Source of the DNA: Liolophura sinensis
Taxonomy: Eukaryota; Mollusca; Polyplacophora; Chitonida; Chitonidae
Direction of reading: 5' to 3'
DNA: 64,000 nucleotides
Assembly: GCF_032854445.1 (NCBI RefSeq)
Contig: NC_088306.1
Span: forward strand, 17,953,764 to 18,017,763
The translations under genes and the position numbers were made by a program. The notes beneath the pieces were generated by a model. That model did no database searches and was not told the origin of the DNA. It worked only from the letters and a program-made list of their open reading frames with translations. This document shows positions 1 through 13,489 of the stretch, piece by piece. The first letter of the stretch is position 1. The number at the start of each line of letters is the position of its first letter.

Positions 1-377
1 CTATACAACGGGGCTCCATCTGGTGGCCAATTCGACGTCAAGGAAGACAACCTTGATGTCTACGCCCTGTGATGTGTTTTTCTCTTTCTCTTTGTTTAAC
101 GAGACTGGAGTGCCTTCCCTTTGTAATCTCAGTAATTTTTCACTCTTGGAATACAACGGCTTACCGGATTCTGAACCCAACGACTACAGTTGGTTCATAC
201 TCTTGCTCGTTCCTCTTGTGATATTTGGAGCGGCGGGGAACCTGCTTGTGTGCTTGGCGATTTCTATGGAGAAACGCCTTCAGAATATCACAAACTATTT
301 CTTGCTATCACTAGCGGTCACAGACTTGCTGGTCTCTGTCATAGTTATGCCACTCAGTATCATCCACGAATTCATGG
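1..377 (+). CDS. 5-HT2: 5-HT2-like serotonin receptor A, exon with N-terminus, TM1 and TM2 (5' partial)
   Basis: This exon codes the extracellular N-terminus, TM1 and TM2 of an amine GPCR. The frame is open from base 2, so the true start may lie outside the window; the first in-frame ATG seen is at 56, and the codon at 23 is GTG. Numbering from position 23, the N-terminus carries sequons at N3, N26, N35 and N38, TM1 is about residues 57-80 with N1.50 at N73, and TM2 is about 92-114 with D2.50 at D101. The ICL1/TM2 segment LQNITNYFLLSLAVTDLLVS is the 5-HT2 signature. The exon ends in ATGG|GTAAGT, a strong donor, leaving one base of a Gly codon (phase 1). That joins in frame to 26550, giving EFMG-YWPLG in ECL1. 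A Gq-coupled plasma-membrane receptor is inferred from the family. Confidence 0.85.
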
Positions 378-1309
378 GTAAGTGTCTCAAAAGATCAATA
401 CGATTGGTCCTTTACGTCACATATTTGCATATCTACTAGTTTTACATGAAATCATTTAAGATTAATTAGTCTATGTTGTATTGTTACCATGTCGCATAAA
501 GATATTTTAAAGCATTAATTTTCCTGGGATCAGCCACCCATGTTAAGCACTAAGAGTGAAAGTGCTTTCCTTTCTTGTTCCCACTGTAGAATTGGCAGAA
601 CGGGTGGTGGTCATGGTGAAAAATATCTCAATCCAACATGTCAAATATTCTACTAATCGGACCAGAAAATTTGAGATAATTTTTTTCTTTTACAAATTTC
701 TAAATAATGTTTTTCCACCTGTGATGTGGCCATGGTTAATTAACGGCTAGCACTAAATTAACCAAGTACACACTTTCTGTCCACAAGTTTACATGTCAAA
801 AATTTAGATTTTACACAGATGTTCTAGAATGTCTATTACTGCTAAGTTATAACTGGATAAGGAAGAAAAAAACTATGTGCAAGTCTCCAGAGTACCTACA
901 TAATTTAAAAGAAAATTCATCCTGTTGATATCCATTTTTTTCCCCTTATTTCATGCAACAGCCAAAACATGCAGAAAGAAATGCCAGTCAAAGATGAAAA
1001 CAATTTAGCACATTCTTTGTCCAGAGCTTATCACAGCACCTGATATTCCTGGGTTTTGGATGTACCTAAAGTAAACAAAATTAACTTGACAAGTACAAAA
1101 TAAAACTAATAAAGACAGAGACAAGTCTGAATTTAAAAATTATCAGTCAGTGACTTTGAACTGTCTTAAGGAATCTGTAGAAAAAAAAATGGTGTTCCCA
1201 AGAAGTGTTCACATTGGTACAAGCCTGGCTGTTTTCCCAGTGGAGTAACAAATGTGTAACCATCAGCAATCTTGTTTGAAGAGGATATATGTGAACGGTA
1301 GTTGCTATT

Positions 1310-1640
1310 GATTGCCCCTTTAAGACAAAGCGTGGCGCCCATAAATAATGTCCCGGGGAAGAACGGTGGGTAAAGTGAGTTAGAGCGCATCCCTAGTAAT
1401 AAGCGTACTTCAGTCGGCTACTTTATTTACAAGTCGCCAAAGCTCGGCCGATAATCTAACTAGAGATGTTCGGGTGTTTGACACCTCTGGCAGTCTGCGA
1501 GACCCTCCCGTCACAGCGGCCGAATAAATCACTAGCCAAGGGCAGAGAATCAAATAGTACGAGGAAGCAGCCACCGCCGCCTCCGCACATATAGGAAAAC
1601 CAATATCCTCATCGGTACGGGGAATGATGAAAATACCCAA
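1310..1640. other. CpG-richer unique segment early in receptor A intron 1
   Basis: This stretch has many CpG dinucleotides and little simple repeat, standing out from AT-rich flanks. The minus-strand frame across 1410-1643 shows no domain. It may be an intronic regulatory element or alternative promoter; only composition supports this. Confidence 0.25.
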
Positions 1641-1834
1641 CACCTATTGGACAAAAGTGCATGTTACTTGTGTGTAGCTGAATGAGGCTCTGGGACGAGG
1701 AGACATCAAAAAAACTAAATTGATACATGTCATGATGTCTCACACGTCAACTGTCATTCTCAATTGTGGCAAATTTTATTCACCAAAAGATTGCAAATAA
1801 ATGCCAAAAAATATTAGTTGTGATGCTGAACTAG

Positions 1835-1921
1835 GCTCACTGGGGTATGAACCTACCTATCTCCCCAACAAACGTTATTAAAGCATCTTTTTAAGATTAA
1901 CAGAACTCTCAGAATGAGACG
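1835..1921. repeat. Dispersed repeat with copies at 7690-7790 and 61856-61970
   Basis: The three loci share a run near GGGATATCATCCTACC, then CCC/CAACACC, AAAGCATCTTTCTAAGATCA and ACTCTCAGAAT. The 61856 copy preserves both halves best. The family is unknown. Confidence 0.5.
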
Positions 1922-2141
1922 TGCTTGAGTTTTTAGATTAAGTACAGTATTGTTGGATATAGAGTACAAAACTGCTGATTTGGGTTAATTTAAACGGAGG
2001 TTTATAAAGAATAGTAATTTCTAATCAGGGCTACAGTAAAGAATATGTCACATCAAATGATAAGCTGAAGTTCATGCACTGTAGGCCTACTCTAACACCC
2101 ATCAGTATGTATACATGATTATCAGGGAAATTTAACATGTA

Positions 2142-3199
2142 CTGAATGCCAAGTTCTTCAAATTACCCCTGACAAAACAAATGAGGTGAAGAACATTGTG
2201 ACTGGGAAGTTGTTTAAACTACCCTTGACAAAACCCATGAGGCGAAGATCATTTTGAATGCGAAGTTCTTCAAATTACCCTTGACAAAACCCAGGTGGTG
2301 AAGAACATTTTGAATGTGAAGTTCTTTAAACTACCCTTGACAAAACCCATGAGGTGAAGAACATTTTGAATGTGAAGTTCTTCAAATTACCCTTGACAAA
2401 ACCCATATAGTGAAGAACATTTTGAATGTGAAGTTGTTCAAACCACCCCTCACAAAACCCATGAGGGGAAGATCATTTTAAATGTGAAGTTCTTCAAATT
2501 ACCCTTGACAAAACCCATATGGTGAAGAACACTTTGAATGTGAAGTTGTTTAAACTACCCTTGACAAAACCCATGAGATGAAGAACATCTTAAATGTGAA
2601 GTTGTTTAAACTACCCTTGACAAAACCCATGAGGTGAAGAACATTTTGAATGTGAAGTTCTTCAAATTACCCTTGACAAAACAAATGAGGTGAAGAACAT
2701 TTTGAATGTGAAGTTGTTCAAACTACCCTTGACAAAACCCATGAGGCGAAGATCATTTTGAATGTGAAGTTCTTCAAATTACCCTTGACAAAACCCAGGA
2801 GGTGAAGAACATTTTGAATGTGAAGTTCTTTAAACTACCCTTGACAAAACCCATGAGGTGAAGAACATTTTGAATGTGAAGCTCTTCAAATTATCCTTGA
2901 CAAAACCCATATAGTGAAGAATATTTTGAATGTGAAGTTGTTCAAACCACCCTTGACATAACCCATATGGTAAAGAACATTTTCAATGTGAAGTTCTTCA
3001 AATTACCCTTGACAAAACCTATATGGCGAAGAGCATCTTGAATGTGAAGTTGTTCAAACTACCCTTGACAAAACCCTTGAGGTGAAGAACATTATGAATG
3101 TGAAGTTCTTCAAACTACACTTGACAAAACCCACATGGTAAAAAACATTTTGAATGTGAAGTTGTTCAAACTACACTTGAAAAAACCCATGAGGTGAAC
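2142..3199. repeat. 56-bp minisatellite, 19 copies, with higher-order structure
   Basis: The core CTTGACAAAACCCATGAGG recurs at exact 56-bp steps from 2171 to 3179 with no net length change, giving 19 copies. Variants alternate between CTTCAAATT and GTTCAAACT types. Copies 1-6 share private variants with copies 10-15, indicating a block duplication with a 504-bp (9-unit) offset. Confidence 0.95.
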
Positions 3200-6100
3200 C
3201 ATGTTGCTGGTTGTTATTTTTATTGCACAAAGAATGATAAAACATTAATTATTGCGATATTATTTAACACAGAGATCTTTCCTTTCTATTTTACATGGGG
3301 GGGATGTAAAAAACAACAAAACAAACCTCAGGCTGACATATCAGGTAATGTCTACAGTGGAAACCATTCCTTCTCAGATTTCATTTCAAAATGAAATTAT
3401 TATTGCTGAAATTAATATTGTACAAAACAGTAGCTATCCCAGTATGTTTACATACAACACTGATTAAACAAGACAAGATAAATAATGCCACAAACAGGGC
3501 CCTAACAATTTCTTACACTAATCAATAGTCTTAAGTATCAGATTAGTTTAGAATTATTCACTGAGGAGTCACAGCTTGCTATTATTCTTAGTGTTCCTGG
3601 AAAAATACCTGAACAACTTGTTAACAGAAAACTATAAGTTTATTCAGAATTTGAAAATTTCCCCCCCCCCCAAAAAAACAAAAAAAATTAACAAAAAAAC
3701 ACACTGTTTGTAAAGCAAATTAATTCCCTGTGAAGCTTTCATGTTGCTCATGTCATCTTACTTATGTTGTCAGAAGTGACAATGTTTTGAAAATTCAAGT
3801 CTGTAACAAACTCGAATCGTGCACCACACATTAGGTCCCAGGTTAGAGTTCATCTGAACCATGGGATGTGGTGATGGTTTGTCAATATCAGTTATAATGC
3901 CACATCTACTTATAACTGCTGCCAGCTGTCATGCCAAACGTGTTACATGATATAAATGATTCATAATGTGTACATATATAAATGCTCTAGGCTTTCACAA
4001 CTATTTCAACATATTAGCTTGCCTCTGAGGCTACAATAAAGCTACCAGTAACGCACACTAACTGTTTCCATTTAGACCATTTAACCAGGTGTTATACATT
4101 AATGCAATTCTCCACATAACCTACTACTCACAGTAGATTTACTTTACATGTAATGCACACATTAAGCCCCACTGCAAACACCTAATAACCTCTGACAGCC
4201 AATTTTGTTCAATAATTGAAATATGTTTTCCTTAAAAATAAAGAATTTTAATTCCAATCAAACCTGGTTTGAATTAACCTTTAGGTCAACTGTTCCTGTA
4301 AGCAGTTCATATTAACAAGCCTCTCCGTAAAAGCACTTCGATAATGCATCCTTTATCTCACGATGCTGTGTTGTGTTGTGTTGTCTTGTTAGACCAAGGT
4401 GTGTTTTACAGCACTATCAACCTACAAGCCATATATTAGCTTACCATTTAGGATTCCAAAGTTTTGGGGTTTTTTTTGTTTGTTTTTTTTTTTTAATTCT
4501 TAAGATCTACTGAGTTAACACACTCAGCATGAATAATAAGACGAGACTGAAATTAAATAACGGTCACCCAGATGAAAAGGTGATTCTTCCTAGAGGCAAA
4601 GTACTAAAGGCTATTTCATACACACGATGTCAGACAGCATGACTGTTGGGGCAAATCGATAAGAGTCCTCTGGACACAAAGGTTTAATCTCTTTCCTTCC
4701 TTTCTGAAGTATGTTACATTTACATTGCATAGGTGCACTTAAAACACTTAATAAGCAGTAAATGCAGAGAAATAATTTGGACCTCTTTTGTGTAGTGTGT
4801 TAAGAGTCTCCTAAATGGAATTAAAATAAAAATAAAATAATATTATAAAAGGTTTACCTGATTTACCTACATTACATAAGTATTTACCACAAAAATATCA
4901 CACATAAATGTGACCTCAATTTTCATTGCATAAATTAAACCAATCTCCAACTATTACTCGAATAGTTTCAGTTCATTCTCAAAATCAGGTCATCTTAAAA
5001 ATTTCATATTTATTAAAAAATCTTCATACCACTTTCTAAATAAACATACATTTCCCATTAACGTTGTACTAGTGATAAAATAAAATCAATGACACATCCT
5101 TTCAGTTGATACATACTGTCCACAGTAGATAAAGTTTTTTTCTAACATGACAGCAAATAACCAGGGACAGTTCTACCTTAATGCAAAATTTTTCTGAGAA
5201 ACTGAAATTAGGTCATGCAATGTGAAATATGGACTATATTGATGAAGTTACACAACAGATTGAAGTAGCTTTAAGCCACAGGAGACAAGGGGTCGTGTAA
5301 AGTTCAGGAAAAATTCAAACAAAAACCTCACCATCCTGCACATCTTTCACAGTGTATAACATAAAAACTAACAGCCCATTCCTATTGACTTAACAACAGC
5401 TTGTGCCAGGTCACCAAGCCGAAAGTGTGTGTTGATGGAAGTATTGACGTTGTGGTAGCCTAGCTGTGAAGTGTGTACATGTATGTATCAACTCTTGTGT
5501 GCCCTAAAACACACATAAGCAAGAGAAAAAAAAAGTAATAAAAAGAAGTAATAAAAACAATGCAACATATTTTTTTTTGGTGGTGGGGGGATGGGGGGGA
5601 ATAACAATGCTTGTGCTTTAATTGTGTGACAATTATCAGTACAACAACTGGAATATGAGAGTTCAAATTTATGTTATGCAAATTAAATTGATTTTGTCAA
5701 ACCGGTGTTTGCTCCCAAAAGCAGTAAACATTTTGTCAGTACAGTTTTAATCTGCCATTTTCAAAATGGATAAACAATGCCAAAATCTGACCAAAAATAT
5801 ACACACACATGAAAGGCTTGGGATTTATCCACACAGAAAAGTCCTGCGGAACAATTACAAATGAGCCTCAAGACATGAGAAATATGCATCACTCATCATG
5901 AAAGTTGCAACTATTTCTTTAGAAACAACGAAATATTTTTCCTGTAACCAAATTTATGACCCAGTCGTAAGATATACATATAAGACCATACTGTAAATAT
6001 AACAATAGAATTTGGTTGTGAAATCTCACTCAAACACATGTAAGTATTCACCGTAAATTCAAAACGAGGGCATTTTCAAGATAAACAATTTTACCTTTCA

Positions 6101-9100
6101 AAACATCCCATCCTGAAAGAGTTACCTGTCAAGTCTTGATGAAATTTGACAGCAGAAAGAAAATGGCTTTTGACAATCCAGTTGATTCACACCAAAAATT
6201 TTAATGGTATCAGTCTTTGTAACAGCCACTATACTAAACCCATTAAAAACTCTGCACAACCACAGCTAAATTTTTATTCTGCTCTCGCCAGAAAATAGAA
6301 ACATCCCACTTGAAAAAAAAATCTCCAAAAAAAAAAACAACTAAAGGATTTATGAAAAAGAAAATCCTTGAACACCACCACCAAAATGTCAAAAATTTGG
6401 TGAAGTATTTGTCAGTCAGTTCCGGAGGTAAATTCCTCGCAGACAAGAGGAAATTGGACCAAAGGAAACAGACACTTCTGGGAGTTCCCCGTTTCCAATA
6501 AAGCAAAAGGTCTTTCAAAAGGTGATTAATTTAACTGCTTAAAGACAATGTTTGTCCACATACCACTGAACCATGTCTGGAAAAAAAAGACAGTAAAATA
6601 TGAAGCAAGCTGCCAGGATTAAGGCTTTGGCCAATGAGACTGTAGAGTAATCAATCAGATTGTCCATTGCTGATTCCATCCAATAGCTAATGGCTTCCGT
6701 TGCTTCCTTAGACAGGATTTACCTAATGTCGCATGCACTCTGACACAGTGTATGCTACGCCAAACCTATCTTACTTCAGGCACCATCAATATTTGGCCTT
6801 CCCCCCATTAAAGTTGATACATCGTTATCCATTAACATTCAATGGTAACGAGAAAAAAATGATGTGCAGTCTGTGCAGTCAATAACCTTACAAAGGACTC
6901 CAAACTGGCCGAGAATAGACGCCGTGGCGGCCTCTTGTAGACACTAATCATTACATCTGCGAAAAAACACATCGACTTTTCTCAACAGCAGTCCACTTCG
7001 TACGCTCAGCAAAACAAATTACCTGACATTCTTGGCACAGCAGGTTCTCTATATTTGGCCGAAGGCACTCTAGAGAGTCCCGTAAGACTTCAGAAAAATA
7101 AAACATGAAAAAAAAAAAGTTGCTCAATTTTAAAAGTAACATTGCATGGGTTTCCTGACTTTCAAGATGGTGATTTGAACAGAGAGGACTTGGTGCTAAA
7201 TTTGTACACTTACGGCTGCAGGAGGGCACCTTTTCCAGCCGCATTCTGTCACCAAATTCAAAAACTTCAGATAGCCTTTAAATCCTTTACTCTGAGAATT
7301 TGATTCTCAAAAGTGAAATTTTCTTTAAAGTAACCTTGCAGACACTTTTCTCAGACAGAATGGAAACATTATGTTGGTTTTTAAGAACAAAAAAAAAATT
7401 TCATCATGTTTTAATTCAATTATTACTGTGTTTGATGTTGAATGATGATATTTAACAGCCTCTGCTTTTGAATATGTGTGCTGAATCTTAAAGAAGTTGC
7501 TTATAAACATGTATCAATTGGTGACATAGTTTTTAGGTTGACCTCTAGATATAAATTCTGGGATTTTAGAGAGTAAATTCTACAATTTGAGCAGTATAAT
7601 TAACTTATGAAAAAATGACCTAAAATGATACCCCAAAAAGTACATTTTCAAGGGAAAATAAATGACATAAAATACAACTTCCGGTCTTCACATTTTCTCT
7701 CTGGGATATCATCCTACCCTCCACCCCCCCCCCCCACCCCCCCAAAAAAAAACACCTCTCTAAGATCAGTAGCCCTCAGAATGTATAACTTTGAACTGAT
7801 TTATGCTTCGTGTAATTTTTTTTGTATATTTTTTATTTTAATTTTAATAACCCCTGTGGCTGCCGAGTGGTTGTGTGAGTGAATGGAGGGCCTCAGGGAA
7901 GATCAATACTGTGATATTGACTGAGTTTGTTACCCTCTGAAAATAAAAATATTACTATTATAATTATAACAATCTTAGAGAGTACATAACATTTCATAAT
8001 TCCAGACACCATACTCTACAATTCATTTGGCATATATAATCAGCACTAAAGCTAAAGCTATCTGTGTTTTCCAAGGCGAAATTAACCCAGTTCTAAAGTG
8101 TCCTTGTACACATAAACACAAACCGATCTCTTTAAACTGCTGCTGATGTGGAGCACACAGAAAACGTGACCTGCTTAATGCCCCCAGGGAACATTCAGCT
8201 CCGTGGACATTTGGAAGACTGAGGAGGTGGGCAGGTCTTAAACTGTGATTTATCCAACACACATGCTCATAAAACAATTTCCTGTGGACTCTTTAACTGG
8301 CAAAAGGTGATTAAATCATGTCAAGGGGTCACTTCTGTGGTCACTTAATAATCACCAGGCTTTTTGGTCAGGCTAATTAGGCCCTAACAAGCTAAGGGTG
8401 CCTGGTTTTATCAGGCTTTTTGTACCAGGGCCAAATATAATGAGGCGTGTTCTGCACCTGTAAACAAGTACAGTACACCCTACCAATAACCATTCATGCT
8501 ACCATTTTCAGCCCACTATTCAAACCATGTCTCTATTCTTCTTACATCTAGTTGGTCCCACAGTTGTCACAGTAAAAGCCTTTGACACCACCCACAAGAA
8601 CACTATCTAAACATCCATAACTTCAATGGCCAATAATGCTGATCACAATGTAGTCTAATCCACGGGATCTACAAGTGATTCCAGTTATGAAGTTTCATCG
8701 AATATGGCTCAGTGGCTTTGGGAATTTCAAGTCATATGTCATATAGAGTATGAACTCTTGACTTTACAAAGGGGGCCAAGGGTCATTTGCATCAACCGCA
8801 GTTTAAAGTATTCTGAGAAGACTAGCCACCAGAGAATCCATACAAAAAAGTTTTACTAAATTTGGCTTTGCTGTTTAAATTCTGATTGCAAGAAAGCGTC
8901 AAAAAGCTGCCCGACAACATTCATTTTTGAAGTTTCTACTGGTCTAGAGAAAAGCAAATTCATCAAATTCATAATGATACATGCATCAGTTTTCAAGATA
9001 TTTTTAAAATGGAGAGTGAGAAGGACTTGACTTTGACAATACCCTTCTGTCAGAGTTGACCAAGAGGTAAAGAAAGCTCTTGATTTTTTCGACATCATGA

Positions 9101-9450
9101 CCTCTACTGCACTGCTTGATGAAATTGTACGTGAACGTTCATTTTTGTGAAAGTCAGCAAATTTTGCATACATATATATAGATATATAGATATTTATAGT
9201 CGATACCTAGCACGTAGTATAAGCAACTCTAAGGACTTAAACTATTTTCATGAGTTATACACCACAGTTATTCTTATTTGGTAAAACTATGACGTTTAAT
9301 ACATTTGGCAAAACTAATTACCAGCTTTTGTAGATTTCAGAGGTAATAATAAGGCCACTATAAACCAAGACTAGTCCATGCGTGCAGACATTTCAGCTAG
9401 CTGAGAAAATAAACTACAATATTCTCTAAAAAGAGATACATGAATCTGTG

Positions 9451-9637
9451 TATTTCACCTAAAATTTTGCTATGAAAAACTCCACTTTCAGAAGCACATG
9501 AAGGCAATAAAATGATACTTCTGAAAACACTTGGGTTCTTCAGATAAGAAATTAATCAAACTTCACAAAAAAAAAAACTCTGAAGTGACGCTTCAGGCAG
9601 ACGAATCAATTAGAAACATGCTAAATGAGTCACTTGC
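9451..9637. repeat. Dispersed repeat, copy 1 (second copy 33413-33605)
   Basis: The block with TATTTCACCTAAA, AGAAGCACATGAAGGC and AAAATGATA is shared in order with 33413-33605. The family is not identified. Confidence 0.6.
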
Positions 9638-10085
9638 AAAATGTTCAACTTCAGGTGAAAATACAGTAATCTAGGAGGGAAGTCAGCAGTCACAGATTGG
9701 GGTGAGACAACATGTGGACTTCATCTGCTCCTCTTGACAGGGGTCCAATTACTAAACAGTTATAAAGGTGTACCGGTTCACAAATCCAGTGGGTAAGATT
9801 AAACCTCAGCCCCTACTCCCACCCTGGGGCAGGTCAAGCTTTCAGAGGCTGATAAAAAAACAAACTTAGCACAGCATCAGGAAAGAGCAAGAGGAACTAG
9901 ATCAGAATCTGATTTGGAAAAAAAAAATAACCAAACCAAACCTGAAACTGATGAAATCTATGCATCTGCAAGTGCACTAATTAACCCTATGGGTGTACTT
10001 AACCAGGATAAGACTGCAGAGAAGCCATAGATTATAGATTAGCCAGTGTACTCATTAAGTACTACAGTAGTTTTCGGAATTTAAA

Positions 10086-10215
10086 GGCAAAGTAAACATG
10101 ACGATGAATTACATGTTAGATGAAAGACCATTAAACACTGTTCAGGAAAACAGTTTGATTTATTTTTTTAGAATTGTTGACTGAGTACATTGGATTTTAT
10201 AGTTGGGCCCTCAAC
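10086..10215. repeat. Half copy of the 38499 fold-back element
   Basis: GATGAAAGACCATTAAACACTG and the following poly-T/TTAGAATT stretch match the left part of the element at 38499. The second arm is not seen nearby. Confidence 0.6.
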
Positions 10216-10496
10216 CTCAACCTCAATAAGACGAAAAACTATAGAAAACATACTGGTGAAGTTTAAATACAACTGACCTGTCTAATGCTTCACCTTAAAA
10301 TTTATCAGCAGCTGGATAAAACCAGGTGAAAATGACCTGTGTGCACTTTCTTGGTAGAGTGACTTATTAGCTTAGGGTTTGCCTGCTTAGGGTTTCAATT
10401 AGATTTCAAAATATCGTCATATGTATCATGTCAGTGACAATGTCCACATAGGTAAACTTCCACAGGGTGGAACCAAGCTGAGCCTTTCCTTGCTCA

Positions 10497-11150
10497 GTAA
10501 CCATTGGTACTGCTCAGTTACAGCTTCATAGAGGATGACTGATAGCCTGTTGGTACAGCTCAGTTACAGCTTGGTACAGACTGGCTGATAACCAGTTCGT
10601 ACTGTTCAGTTACAGATTGGTACAGGTTGGTCGATAACCAGTTGGTACTGCTAAGTTACAGCTTGGTACGATTGGCTGATAACCAGTTGGTACTGCTAAG
10701 TTACAGCTTGGTACGATTGGCTGATAACCAGTTGGTACTGCTCAGTTACAGCTTGGTACAGATTGGCTGATAACCAGTTGGCACTGCTCTGTTACAGCTT
10801 GGTACAGGTTGGCTGATAACCAGTTGGCACTGCTCTGTTACAGCTTGGTACAGGTTGGCTGATAACCAGTTGGCACTGCTCGGTTAAAGCTTGATACAGG
10901 TTTGTTGATAACTAGTTGGTACTGCTCAGTTACAGCTTGGTACAGGTTGGTTGATAACCAAATGGTACTGCTTAATTACAGCTTGGTACAGGTTGGATGA
11001 TAACCAGTTGGTACTGCTCAGTTACAGCCTGGTACAGGTTGGTTGATAGCCAGTTGGTAGTGCTCATTTACAGCTTGGTAGAGGCTAGCTGATAACCAGT
11101 TGGTACTGCTCAGTTACAGCTTGGTACAGGTTGGTCGATAAGCAGTTGTT
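10497..11150. repeat. 46-bp minisatellite, about 14 copies
   Basis: The unit contains CAGTTGGTACTGCTCAGTT and then CAGCTTGGTACAGG. Copy starts step by 45 or 46 bp (10641, 10686, 10731, 10777, 10823, 10869 and so on), with the edge copies most diverged. Confidence 0.92.
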
Positions 11151-11539
11151 TTTGCAATAATAAACTGTCACGTACTACTGGTTACTGTGCAGATGTGTTA
11201 GATGATGCAAACTGTTCCATGTGGTATTTGCTACCTATTGGTTACAGCTTAGTTACAGCTATGTTTTGAAAAAAATATATTATACTAAGAAACAAGCCAG
11301 GAAAGTAGCAAGACTGCTACTCGGATCTGAAAAAGTTAGGTTTCAAATCATGTATTCAACTGCCAAATTGTACATTCTAACCTGCCAGATACCTATCAGA
11401 CGGGACTGTTTCACAAAAATTGTAGCAACATTTCTTCATGCACATTTACCACAGTGACAAATATGTCTTCGCTGTGTTGTTCTGAATATTATGCCAGGCA
11501 CAGTTTACGACTGTTTTCATAAAATGTGGCCGTTCTGCA

Positions 11540-12330
11540 GATTAGCATAGAGATCTGCATTTCTGTCTCTGTGCCGACCTAGTCGCAAATTACGCTCTGC
11601 ATGCATTACACCAGCCAGACGGAGTGATCGGGTTTACACAGACTGGGACGGCGGAGGTTGTAGAAAAAGTCATCAACGGTATACAACTGTTTTCCCAGAA
11701 CGGAATACGCAAAGATCCACAACCCAGGAGTTAGGCCATTAATCTAAATGGTATGCATATTAATGAGTCAATTAGAAAGCGTGGTAAGCTAATAAGTACA
11801 GGTTAACGAATGCATTATCCCCTGATTACAGCTCTAATCAATACAAGCTCTCACCCTAAGCACACCTGGCGAGGATAAAACGTAACAACCCATAGGAGCT
11901 CACCTGACCTTGCCATGGTCATGTAAAACGCTTCTCTCATTGATTCTTATGCAGTTTGTGTGGGCAAACAACACAGAGAATAGTCACGCATGACGGAGAG
12001 TATCCCCTGATTGGCATAATTTTCAGTGTTATTAACTAGGGAAAGAACTAAACACGTATCAATCAACTACAATTTGCTGTGATTTGAGAGATTCTATCTT
12101 CCCCGCTTTCACAAAGGCGTGCATTGTTGCGATGAAAGATTCCGAGAGCCTTAATTATTTCTTCTGTTCAATTAAACTGCTAATGCAGCGAGTTGCTAGT
12201 GTAAATGTGTTCTCCTTCCTTCAAAAATGTATTAATCAATAGAAGAAGAAAAGCCTGTAGATCTTAATTTACACGCGAAAGAGATTTCTAGGAAAGAGCT
12301 AGTTAAACAGATCCTTATCGTACTTCAAGC
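11540..12330. promoter_or_regulatory. Candidate intronic enhancer with POU/homeodomain-like sites
   Basis: The segment is unique, non-coding and complex, directly after the 46-bp minisatellite. It contains ATGCATATTAAT at 11753-11764, resembling a POU octamer-type site, followed closely by CAATTAG (11769) and GTTAAC. Such clustering fits a developmental enhancer, but the motifs are short and AT-rich. Confidence 0.2.
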
Positions 12331-12772
12331 TAAAAATTCTCATTGCGTTTTTCATACTGGCTGGATTCATTTTTTTAATCCAACCAAAATCCAACTTATC
12401 CCAATTTGTTGGCCATTTTGCAAACTGTTGGGCAACATTACAATGATGCATTTGTTAAATTTTTTTAATGACAATTCCATTTAAAATTTGCCAGAGACAA
12501 GAGGGACCCACCTTTAACGGCATTTCAAATACATCTTGATCTGTAACATCATTTGAAGTTGAATACATAGCCTGAGATTTCTAAAGTCTGGGTAAAAAAA
12601 TGTCTGAAAAAAAATTCATTACAAGAAGTGCAACCAGAATACCATATCCATGTACAAAAGTGGCTCAGACAGAAGGTTAATTAAGTGAAAATTGAAACTC
12701 GTTCCCCAGGTGTACTAATATATTGATGAATTTCAATACCTTAGAGAGAAGAGTCGAGTGTCATCCTCTGCA

Positions 12773-12803
12773 TTCCTCTCTCTCTCTCTCTCTCTCTCTC
12801 ACA
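12773..12803. repeat. CT microsatellite
   Basis: A run of about 13 CT dinucleotides is followed by CACAC, with a C-rich tract shortly after (12824-12848). Confidence 0.9.
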
Positions 12804-13489
12804 CAGCATTTCCAAGCCCAAACCCCCCACCCCCACCCCCCCCCCCCAAGAAATGCCTAAGTATAACCAGAATACATGCATGTCTCCAGCACCAATGAGT
12901 TTAGTGTTGATTACCGACAAATAAGACCACGAAGACTGACCTAATGTGAACTGATTACTGATAGCATAAGATCAAATGTATAATCGAGTTGCACTGCACT
13001 GCCCCAAACGCAATAAACATGGAGTCTCAAACCAGCATTTACAAGAAGATGTACACAATATAAGCCAAATGTTTTTCTTTTTAAGCCCACAGCACATATA
13101 TGATTATAACATCATGGACCTGAAATGTAGTCCTTATCCTCTTCCCTATTCCTGCCCATATTTTCCTTTTATTGTTAACATTTGCAGATCTCTATAATTC
13201 ATTAGCAGCAAGCACCCTACAACCCTGCTTACTCCTTTCAATAGCTTTCTCCTCAATCTCTTAGAAAGTTGGATTCCTGGCCCTGGGATCGCAAAGTGAT
13301 CTTACACTTAAGTTAAACTTTCAATCATTAAATTTGGTACGTTCCTGTCTGTTACTTTCGCTGAGATTTGTTTAACTATAACTTTCCCCGATTTTATGTT
13401 GTCAACCAATATTTTGACCTTGTTACCTAAGAATTATCAGTGTGAAAGTGATTTGAAATTTTGATTACATCTAAGATCGCTTCATGATC

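Noticed and set aside
2142-3199. CRISPR array
   Set aside because: Units are contiguous and similar throughout, with no unique spacers; the genome is eukaryotic.
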